DNA from: JABIEQ01 sp964516055 | Lineage (GTDB): Bacteria > Patescibacteriota > Patescibacteriia > Magasanikbacterales > UBA922 | Direction: 5' to 3' | DNA length: 21,353 bases | NCBI GenBank assembly: GCA_964516055.1 | Contig: CAZEYK010000014.1 | Location: forward strand, 1 to 21,353 | Shown: piece by piece, positions 14,173 to 21,353 of the stretch | Numbering within the stretch: position 1 is the stretch's first letter | Layout: each line of letters opens with the position of its first letter | Position numbers and translations under genes: made by a program | The notes under the pieces: generated by a model | The model's database searches: none | The model's input: the letters and a program-made list of their open reading frames with translations, nothing else | What the model was told of the DNA's origin: nothing

Positions 14173-17100
14173 ATGAAAAAAATTTACCCACGTCACACGA
14201 GGATAAAAAGATATAAAGAGTCACTAGCACTCTCTTTTTGGGTTTTATCTGCAGTATCTTTTCTTGCTGTGTTTATTACAGCATTGAGTTTTTGGAACAC
14301 CGCACAAACAGCTACTCCACCAAGCATCATTACCTATCAAGGAAAACTTTACGACAATGGAACAGCAGTAACAACAACACAATCAATGAAGTTCACTATC
14401 TATGATGCTGCTACGGCTGGATCTGCACTATATACCGCGTCTGGAACAATCGGCGTACCACTTGCCAACAGCATAACTCCAAGTTCAGGAGTATTTGCTA
14501 TAGATCTTGGGGGAAGTGAAACCAATACTTTAGACCCTACTATTTTTCAAAATAATGACGAGCTATATCTGGAAGTCATTGTAGGGGCAACCACACTTAC
14601 GCCAAGAAAAAGAATCACTTCCGTCCCATATGCGATAAACAGTCAGTATTTAATGGGATACTCTGCAACAACAACATCATCTACCACATACATTCCGGTA
14701 TCAGATTCGTTAGGAGCATTTACCTTTTTAAACACCACCACACTTGCCACCACTACACAATCAGGAGACCTAACAGTCGACTCAGGAGTGTTATATGTTG
14801 ATTCTATAAATAATAAAGTTGGAGTAAACAGCTCAACACCAACAAACGAGTTTAGTGTAAACGGGCAAACATACTTAAGCGGGACAACAACCATAGAAAG
14901 ATTACTCAATGTAAAAGGAAATACCGTCGCTCCAACACATGTGGGATCAATTGCCAGTACGACAGGAGCCCCACTTGGGGGAGCAACAGAAGTTGTTGTC
15001 CAAGGTGACTATGCCTATGTCGTTTCACAAAGAGATGATTCACTGACAATTATTAATGTTTCAGATAAAACAAGACCTGCAGAAGTAGGAAGCATAATCG
15101 ACACTCAATTGAACGGAGCATACGATATTAAATTATCTGGTAAATACGCATTTATTACTGCGCAAGATGCAGACATGGTAACGGTTGTTGATGTAGAAAA
15201 TCCCGCGTCTCCTGCGATTATTAGCCATATAGAAAATGGTGATGGGGGAATTTCATTAGATAGGCCACAAAGAATTGTCATTTCTGGAAAGTATGCATAT
15301 GTAACCGCGCAGACCAGTCAAACGCTCTCTGTTATTGATATTTCCGACCCACAAAATTTAGTATATAAAAGTAACTACACCTTTGCTAATGAGCCCGATA
15401 ATGTAGAGGTTGTCGGAAATATTGTATATGCGGTTACTAGGTATACCATATTTGATGGGATGGTACTTTTATCTTATTCAAATTTATTTTCTTTTGATAT
15501 TTCTGATCCAGAAAATATTTTATTTTTAGATAGAGTACAGGCTGTAACAGGCATGACTGATTTTGGGATAAAAGGTAATTATCTGTATGGAAGTTCTGGA
15601 GAAATTTTTGATATTTCTGATCCACAAAATATACAGCAAGTAGCGGGCTCACTTGGATTTAGTTCAGCATATAGAATTGCCGTAGTTGGAGATTATATCT
15701 ATAAAACAGGCTCAAGTCGACTAGCAATATTTGATATATCAAGCTCCACAAATGGATTTCAAGTAGGAGTTATCAATGATGGTGACGGAGGTGCCTTGCT
15801 TAATTGGGATTATGGAGTATTTATCTCTGGAAATTATGCATATGTCGCCTCAGGAGCAAATCTCTCTAACGCAACCTCAGATGCATTAGAAATAATTGAT
15901 GTTTCCGGTACTAAAATATCAAATGCAGAAATTGGAAACATTAGGTTGGGACAATTGTATGTAGATGGAGAGACCATATTAAATAATACACTGTACATCA
16001 GAGGAGGAGCAAATATTGGACGGTCATTATTAGTAGAAGGAGATTTAAGTTTTGGAATAACTAGCTCAACAGTTAGTACAACCACGGTAAATTTTGCCAA
16101 CCGTGCATATTTCACTGCCAGCTCAACAGATGATACGTTTATTTTCAATACAAAAAATGATGTTGCCGACGCAAACACCCTTTTTGCTATTCGTGATAAT
16201 AATACAGAAGTATTTACTATAAACGGCCAGGGGTACATTGGAATAAACACCTCATCTCCATCCGCAGAACTCAGTGTTAATGGGGATACTTATATTACAG
16301 GGACAACAACAATAGGAACAAATGCACTATTTAACAATAGCAACATAAGTTTTGGTACGACAAGTGTTCAAACAAATGCATCCGTATTTATAGATATCGC
16401 GGCTTCCCTTACTAGAGGAATAGTTATCCGTGGTGATGTTGGTTCTGTCGCCGAAGCGCTACTGTTCCAAGATGAAACAGGTTCCACCATTGGGAGTATT
16501 TCAGGAACGGGTGCTCTCTCATTTTTAAATGCAGAACATACACTTTCTACCACCACCATTGCTGGAGATTTTAGTGTAAAAACAAGTGATCAGCTAACAT
16601 CTGTTTTCACTGTTGATGTAAATAACGGAAGAATTGGAATAAACAGCTCAACCCCTGGCTCAACACTTTCAATAAACGGAAATGCATACATTACAGGAAC
16701 AACCACCATTGGAGGAAGACTTACGGTAATAGGAGGTCCTGTAGATCCTATGTTAGTAGGGTCTACCGTGAGTGCTGGTGGAGCAATAACAAAAGGACTT
16801 TCAGACATCGTTGTAGTAAAAGATTATGCATATGCAGCATTATATGATGGCTCTGCAGGTTCCCAAGGAATATTGATTTATGACATATCAGATAAAACAG
16901 CTCCCGTACAAATATCATACGTGGCAGCAGAACAAGCCACCGAAATAGAAGTAAAGGGTAATTATATGTATGTAGGATATACCGCACCTGCTGTGGCTGC
17001 TGATAATTTTGAAATTTATGATATTTCAAATCCAACGAACCCAACAAAATTAGGAGGATTAGATCTTGCTACCATTGGAAGAGGACTTGATGGCTTAGAG

Positions 17101-19433
17101 GTTGTTGGACAATATGCATATATTACAGAAACAGAAACTGACTCCATCACGGTTATTGATGTAACTGATCCCACCTCACCTACAACAACAGACTCATTGG
17201 CATTTAGCGGAGACCCCGATGGGCTAGTAGTAGAAGGAAAATATGCGTACGTTGCGTCCGCATTAGATGATTTTTCTATTGTAGATATTTCAGATCCATA
17301 TGATATTAGATTAGTAACAACAACGGATGCAGGAACCTCCACAAGATCCATGGCGATAAAAGGAAAATATGCATATGTCGGAGACATTGGAAATTCAGGA
17401 GGAATTCAGATATTTGATGTTTCAGATGTAACAAATCCAACATTCGTCAAAGATCTTAATGGATATGATTTTAATAGAATGTACATTTCCGGAAATTATT
17501 TGTATGGAGTAGACGCCGACAGCCTGCCAAGTGTAACTGTTGTTGATATAAGTGATCCCCCAAATGCAACCATTGTCGCTTCGTTAAGTGATCTTGCTTT
17601 TGCCAACGGTGTATATGTAGATGGAAATTATTTATATGTGGCTGGCTATTCTTCATCGGGGTTTGCGGGAGAACAATTAAATATTTATGATATCCGAGGG
17701 GCTATTATTCCAAATGCTGAAATTGGAACAATAAAAGCAACGAATTTACAAGTAACGGGAAATACCGAATTTGGGAAATCAATAGACATCTTGGGAGGAC
17801 TAACGGTTGGTGCCAGCGGACTACTCGTTAATGGAACACTGTCATTAAGTAGCCCATCAACCTCAATAGCAGTCGCAACAAATACCTTAAAATTTTCTCA
17901 CAGAGCAGAATTTATTTCTGGTTCAACACAAGACTATGTATTTATTTTTGACACGCTAACCCATTTTGCCTCTAGTTCACAAAAAATATTTTCGATCAGA
18001 AATGGTGGAGATCCTCTTTTCTCAATATCAGCAAGTGGAAATCTTCGCGTTGCTGGAGATGTGTACGCTTCAACTACAGTAATTGGAACACCAGGACAAC
18101 CCGGAGATCTTGCAGAGCGAGTGGATATTGCATTTGATGATAATGCCGAGGCCGGTGATGTGATGTGTGTTGATGCAAACTCAGCAGATACCTATAGGAG
18201 GTGTACAACAACAAGTACTCATGCCGTATCAGGAGTTATTTCAACAAATCCAAATATTATTGTTGGTAATGGAAAAACAGAAAAAACAGCTGTCATGGCA
18301 CTTGTTGGACGTGTTCCAATAAAAGTGTCGTTAGAGAATGGTCCAATCCAACGGGGAGATTTACTCGTTCCTTCCTCAATTCCAGGGTATGCAATGAAAT
18401 ACGATTTAACAAAAGATGAAGGAAAAAATGTCGTTGGTGTTATTGGTGTTGCGCTCGATACGTTAAATACGACCACAATACAAACGGGGAAAGTCATGGG
18501 ACTTATTCGTACCGGTTGGGTAAACAACCAAAGCAAAAACATTACACAAATAGAAGAAAACTTAATAGAAATTGCCGAAGGAAATGGAATAAATCTCAAT
18601 CAAGTCTTGGAAAAACTCCAGGTTAAAGAACAAGGAGGGAAAATAGCACTCATAAATGGAAATCTTGATCTCGCGGGAGGAGCAATTATCAATATTGCAT
18701 CACTTTCAGGTGAAAATAATAAATGGAAAGTTGACGAAGAAGGACGGTTCGTCACAAACATAGAAACAGGCGCAGGAGATAAACCGTTATATGCCATTCA
18801 ATCACAAGATACTGAATTTGTTCTTTCAGGATCAGGAAGACTAGAAGACGGAATTGATCGAATTCGGTTTGAAACTGCAACACAAGAACTTATAGACATT
18901 AATAAACCTATCAAAGTAAGCATTACGTTAACGCAAAATGCTGGTGGGGTATATGTTACAGATAAAGATTTTAGAGGATTTACTGTAAAAGAATTAAATA
19001 GTGGAGGTAGTACCGCAACTTATGATTGGGTTGCTATTGCACATCGTCGATTATCAACACAACAGATCGATCTTCCTGTAGAACCAATTAGTTCTATTGA
19101 TGAACAGGGCCAAGAACCAGTAGTAGAAGAACCAGTAGTAGAAGAACCAGTGGTAGAAGAACCAGTNNNNNNNNNNNNNNNNNNNNNNNNNNNNNNNNNN
19201 NNNNNNNNNNNNNNNNNNNNNNNNNNNNNNNNNNNNNNNNNNNNNNNNNNNNNNNNNNNNNNNNNNAAGAACCAGTAGTAGAAGAACCAGTGGTAGAAGA
19301 ACCAGTAGTAGAAGAACCAGTAGTAGAAGAACCAGTGGTAGAAGAACCAGTAGTAGAAGAACCAGTGGTAGAAGAACCAAATCCTCCTATTGTGATTCCA
19401 GACCCTCAACCAGAACAAGTTCCAATTATTTAG
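14173..19433 (+). CDS. Giant fibre-like surface protein with two LVIVD beta-propellers and VVEEP repeats (gap inside)
   Basis: A very long gene (over 1,700 codons) is broken by a 100-N gap; both flanks encode VVEEP and the true stop is TAG at 19431. A basic start and membrane segment (SFWVLSAVSFLAVFITALSF) lead to the fibre-type domain ITYQGKLYDNGTAV to RKRITSVPYAIN (about residues 50-160). Then come two long modules, each with a stalk repeat (GVNSSTP, SVNGQTYLSGTTTI) followed by a run of LVIVD repeats (YAYVV, then IINVSDKTRP) at about 255-584 and 860-1182. After them lie a conserved GDLAERVDIAF to GRVPIKVSLENGPIQRGDLL domain (about 1308-1453), resembling self-cleaving Peptidase_G2-like tail-fibre modules, a short coiled coil, a beta-rich end (TYDWVAIAHRR), and the repeat tail ending PEQVPII. 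There is no LPXTG and no C-terminal helix. GTG 14164 is an alternative start. It is probably an adhesin or cell-contact fibre held by its N-terminal helix. Confidence 0.8.
19114..19379 (+). repeat. 15-bp tandem repeat encoding VVEEP, interrupted by gap
   Basis: The unit GAACCAGTAGTAGAA (or GTGGTA) encodes Glu-Pro-Val-Val-Glu, read as VVEEP. Three units precede the gap and about seven follow. The encoded tail is a stiff, acidic, proline-containing rod. Confidence 0.92.
19167..19266. other. Assembly gap of 100 N
   Basis: A second 100-N placeholder. Repeat phase and frame again require a missing length of 5 modulo 15. Taking the Ns literally creates a false early stop at 19278. Confidence 0.95.
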
Positions 19434-19448
19434 TGAATAAAAAAAAAT

Positions 19449-19808
19449 ATGCCTGTCTTTCAATTAATAAATAACGCAATTCAAATTGTTGGGTGGATAA
19501 TAGAATATATAGGGCTGTTCATAGTAGTAATCTCTGTATTTTTTGCCCTTACAAAAGTCTTTTTACGAAAAACATCATTAGAGTCAATACGAAGATTTTT
19601 TGCAGAAAAAATAATTTTTGGATTAGAGTTTATCATTGCTGCAGATATTTTACTCGCAACGGTCACAACCGATGTTTCAGATATTACGAGGCTGGGGGGA
19701 ATTGTTCTTATTAGGGTTGTTCTTGGGTATTCATTGAAGCAAGAAGTACTAAATTATAAAGATTGTAGAACAAAAATAATAAATAAAGGAAAAAAAATAA
19801 AAAAATAA
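19449..19808 (+). CDS. DUF1622 small membrane protein
   Basis: This 119-residue protein matches the DUF1622 pattern. A first helix (IVGWIIEYIGLFIVVISVFF) is followed by a basic loop (RKTSLESIRRFFAEK). The conserved GLEFIIAADILLATV segment comes next, and a third helix reads GGIVLIRVVLGYSLKQEV. Function is unknown; family members are inner-membrane proteins. It begins 15 bp after the giant gene's stop with no Shine-Dalgarno or terminator between, so it is probably cotranscribed with it. A hairpin terminator follows. Confidence 0.85.
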   Translation: MPVFQLINNAIQIVGWIIEYIGLFIVVISVFFALTKVFLRKTSLESIRRFFAEKIIFGLEFIIAADILLATVTTDVSDITRLGGIVLIRVVLGYSLKQEVLNYKDCRTKIINKGKKIKK

Positions 19809-19810
19809 TC

Positions 19811-19839
19811 TTGACAGTAAGATAAGAAAAAGATAGTCT
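19811..19839 (+). promoter_or_regulatory. Promoter for tRNA-Ala and ychF, overlapping a terminator
   Basis: TTGACA (19811-19816) and TAGTCT (19834-19839) are separated by exactly 17 bp. The predicted start near 19846 falls after the left arm of the overlapping terminator, so the new transcript could not form that hairpin. Confidence 0.55.
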
Positions 19840-19863
19840 TCTTGCCAGAACCTATCTTTTTTT
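19827..19863 (+). terminator. Terminator after the DUF1622 gene
   Basis: AAAAAGATAG pairs with CTATCTTTTT, with inner pairing TTCT/AGAA around TGCC, followed by a T-tract. It ends read-through from the giant gene and DUF1622. Confidence 0.75.
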
Positions 19864-19871
19864 ATCAAAAA

Positions 19872-19945
19872 GGGCCTGTAACTCAGCTGGCTAGAGTGCC
19901 GCCATGGCATGGCGGAAGTCAGGAGTTCAAATCTCCTCAGGTCCA
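19872..19945 (+). tRNA. tRNA-Ala (anticodon GGC)
   Basis: A perfect cloverleaf: acceptor GGGCCTG/CAGGTCC (one G-U), D arm ACTC-AGCTGGCTA-GAGT, anticodon stem CCGCC/GGCGG with loop ATGGCAT, and T arm AGGAG-TTCAAAT-CTCCT. Anticodon GGC (19906-19908) reads GCC and GCU alanine codons. CCA is not encoded. ychF begins 17 bp after its 3' end with no terminator between. Confidence 0.95.
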
Positions 19946-19962
19946 CAAATTATTATAATAGT

Positions 19963-21042
19963 ATGTCACTTTCAATTGGAATCGTAGGACTCCCAAATGT
20001 AGGAAAATCTACACTTTTCAACGCGCTCACCAAAAGTAAGCAAGCTGATGCTCAAAATTATCCCTTTTGTACCATTGAACCAAACGTTGGTATCGTTGAA
20101 GTTCCCGATGAACGAATAAAAAAAATATCACCCGTTGCAAAAACACAAAAAGAAATTCCAACAACCATAGAATTTATAGACATTGCGGGGATAGTGAAAG
20201 GTGCTTCAGAAGGAGAAGGGTTAGGAAATAAATTTCTTTCACACATTCGTGAAGTCGACGCCATTGCACAAGTAGTTCGATCTTTTGAAAATGGAGACAT
20301 CACTCACGTGCACAATCGAATAGACCCAAAAGATGATGCTGATATTATCAATCTCGAACTAGTTCTCGCCGATTGGCAAACCGTGAGCAAAAAATTATCA
20401 AACATAGCAAAACAAGCCAAAGGACCAAAAGCAAAAGAATTAGAAAAAGAGCTTGCCCTTCTTCAGAAAGTAGATACGCACCTGAAAGCAGGGAAGCCAG
20501 CCAGATTACTTGAATACACGGAGGATGAACAAGAAATAGTAAAACAATTGCATCTTCTGACAATGAAGCCAATGATGTATGTGGTAAATGTAAGCGAATC
20601 TGAAGATCTTGAAACATGCAACGTGGTTATTGAAGAGGGAATTCCACATGTGTATGTTTGTGCGCGGCTAGAAGCTGAGCTTGCCGAACTCAATGATGAA
20701 GATGCCACAGAGTACATGAAAGAATTGGGCATGACACAATCAGGACTCGACAAAATTATTGTTGCTGGATACAAATTACTCAACTTAGTTACCTATTTTA
20801 CCGCAGGCGTACAAGAAGTTCGTGCCTGGACCGTTACTCGAGGAACAAAAGGGCCAGAAGCTGCAGGAGTTATTCATACAGATTTTATTAAAGGGTATAT
20901 CAAAGCTGACGTCGTAAATTGGCAAGATTTTGTTGATAACGGAGGATGGGCGGGAATAAAAGAAACAGGAAAAATGCAGCTCGTTGGAAAAGAATATGAA
21001 GTACGAGATGGAGATGTAATATACTTCCACGTCGCAACATAA
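19963..21042 (+). CDS. ychF: Ribosome-associated ATPase YchF (OLA1 family)
   Basis: This 359-residue Obg-like P-loop ATPase has G1 GLPNVGKST, switch region NYPFCTIEPNVGIVEVPD, G3 DIAGIVKGAS, and the NxxE-type G4 (NVSE) that gives ATP rather than GTP preference. A coiled-coil insert (residues about 130-200) and the C-terminal TGS domain (FTAGVQEVRAWTVTRG, then YEVRDGDVIYFHVA) complete it. YchF binds ribosomes and is linked to translation and stress responses. The ATG at 19963 is the family start. An upstream in-frame ATG at 19909 would place the N-terminus inside tRNA-Ala and is rejected. The gene appears to be transcribed with the tRNA. A terminator overlaps its stop codon. Confidence 0.96.
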   Translation: MSLSIGIVGLPNVGKSTLFNALTKSKQADAQNYPFCTIEPNVGIVEVPDERIKKISPVAKTQKEIPTTIEFIDIAGIVKGASEGEGLGNKFLSHIREVDAIAQVVRSFENGDITHVHNRIDPKDDADIINLELVLADWQTVSKKLSNIAKQAKGPKAKELEKELALLQKVDTHLKAGKPARLLEYTEDEQEIVKQLHLLTMKPMMYVVNVSESEDLETCNVVIEEGIPHVYVCARLEAELAELNDEDATEYMKELGMTQSGLDKIIVAGYKLLNLVTYFTAGVQEVRAWTVTRGTKGPEAAGVIHTDFIKGYIKADVVNWQDFVDNGGWAGIKETGKMQLVGKEYEVRDGDVIYFHVAT

Positions 21043-21067
21043 AACCAGCGGTCCTGCTGGTTTTTTT
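21041..21067 (+). terminator. Rho-independent terminator after ychF
   Basis: AAAACCAGC (21041-21049) pairs with GCTGGTTTT (21056-21064) around GGTCCT, followed by T residues. The T-tract sits 17 bp upstream of the next gene's -10 hexamer. Confidence 0.88.
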
Positions 21068-21089
21068 AAATCAAAAAAAGGAGTATACT
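21061..21089 (+). promoter_or_regulatory. Leaderless promoter of the VIT1-family gene
   Basis: TATACT (21084-21089) ends 9 nt before the ATG at 21099. The T-tract of the ychF terminator (21061-21066) occupies the -35 position at 17-bp spacing. An AAGGAG just before the -10 is too far from the ATG to act as a Shine-Dalgarno. Confidence 0.55.
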
Positions 21090-21098
21090 AGCATAACT

Positions 21099-21353
21099 AT
21101 GCCAATAGAAAAAAATAAAGATTACATTCATCATACAAACTCAATAGATACGTCTCTCATCCGTGAGGGCGTTTTTGGACTAGAAGATGGAATGGTTTCC
21201 ACACTTGGAGCAATTACAGGAATCGCCACCGCAACGCAAGATTATTTTACCGTCATTCTTGCTGGGTGTGTTGTCATTTCTGTTGAATCTATATCAATGG
21301 CAGTTGGATCATACCTTTCCAGTAAATCTGAAAAAGAAATTGCAGAGCGAATG
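21099..21353 (+). CDS. VIT1/CCC1 family membrane transporter, N-terminal part only
   Basis: The first 85 residues of a gene cut by the window edge. IREGVFGLEDGMVSTLGAIT is the hallmark first helix of VIT1/CCC1 (vacuolar iron/manganese transporter) proteins. It is followed by the ILAGCVVISVESISMAVGSY helix and LSSKSEKEIAER, which match the family's SMAxGxYLS motif. Members move iron or manganese across membranes; the substrate here cannot be set from this part. The start follows a leaderless-type promoter. Confidence 0.88.
   Translation, partial: MPIEKNKDYIHHTNSIDTSLIREGVFGLEDGMVSTLGAITGIATATQDYFTVILAGCVVISVESISMAVGSYLSSKSEKEIAERM

Noticed and set aside
19267..19278. End of the giant protein at 19278
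   Set aside because: It arises only if the 100 N are read literally; the repeat frame continues to TAG at 19431.
19909..19962. 18-residue N-terminal extension of YchF
   Set aside because: It would be encoded by tRNA-Ala; the family begins at MSLSIGIVGLPNVGKS.

Overview
The window looks like chromosomal DNA from an AT-rich member of the Candidate Phyla Radiation (Patescibacteria, probably Parcubacteria-like). The grounds are a mix of short housekeeping genes, TrmB-type regulators, very large secreted fibre-like proteins with TTT/GTT-rich stalk modules, and almost no Shine-Dalgarno motifs. The standard genetic code fits: long frames stay intact with TGA as stop. No rRNA, CRISPR array, transposase or phage gene was seen. 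Two runs of exactly 100 N (12123-12222 and 19167-19266) are assembly gaps inside tandem repeats. They break the reading frames of two real genes, which are annotated here across the gaps.

Layout. 1-671: a secreted 3D-domain protein and a convergent tRNA-Cys. 806-3817: polA (proofreading site missing) followed at 6 bp by a MazG-like pyrophosphohydrolase. 3839-5160, minus strand: a DUF1003 membrane protein and then a GC-rich, clearly foreign secreted ORF with its own strong Shine-Dalgarno. 5277-7468: a TrmB-type regulator and holA. 7524-9025, minus strand: rpsT and rmuC. 9026-10053: an operator/promoter region with two long palindromes, a second TrmB-like regulator, and tRNA-Arg(CCU). 10313-19433: a four-gene surface locus. 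19449-21353: a DUF1622 membrane protein, tRNA-Ala(GGC), ychF, and the start of a VIT1/CCC1 family transporter.

Two features stand out. First, three perfect 16-bp copies of the chromosomal partition site parS (TGTTTCACGTGAAACA) lie within 588 bp. Two are inside the TrmB-like gene, where they are translated in frame as NVSRET, and the third is in the leader of tRNA-Arg. This suggests an origin-proximal ParB-loading region. Second, the surface locus encodes a small secreted protein resembling a WxL protein, but with Y and F in place of the two tryptophans. It is followed by a membrane-anchored Ig-like protein of the DUF916 (WxL-interacting) kind, a multi-pass protein with carboxypeptidase-regulatory-like beta-sandwich domains, and a giant fibre with two LVIVD beta-propellers. 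Together they look like a patescibacterial counterpart of the Firmicutes WxL cell-surface locus.

Expression signals are unusually readable. Several genes have a TATACT-like -10 (often extended TGn) ending only 8-10 nt before the ATG, which implies leaderless mRNAs. Some terminator T-tracts appear to double as the -35 element of the next gene.
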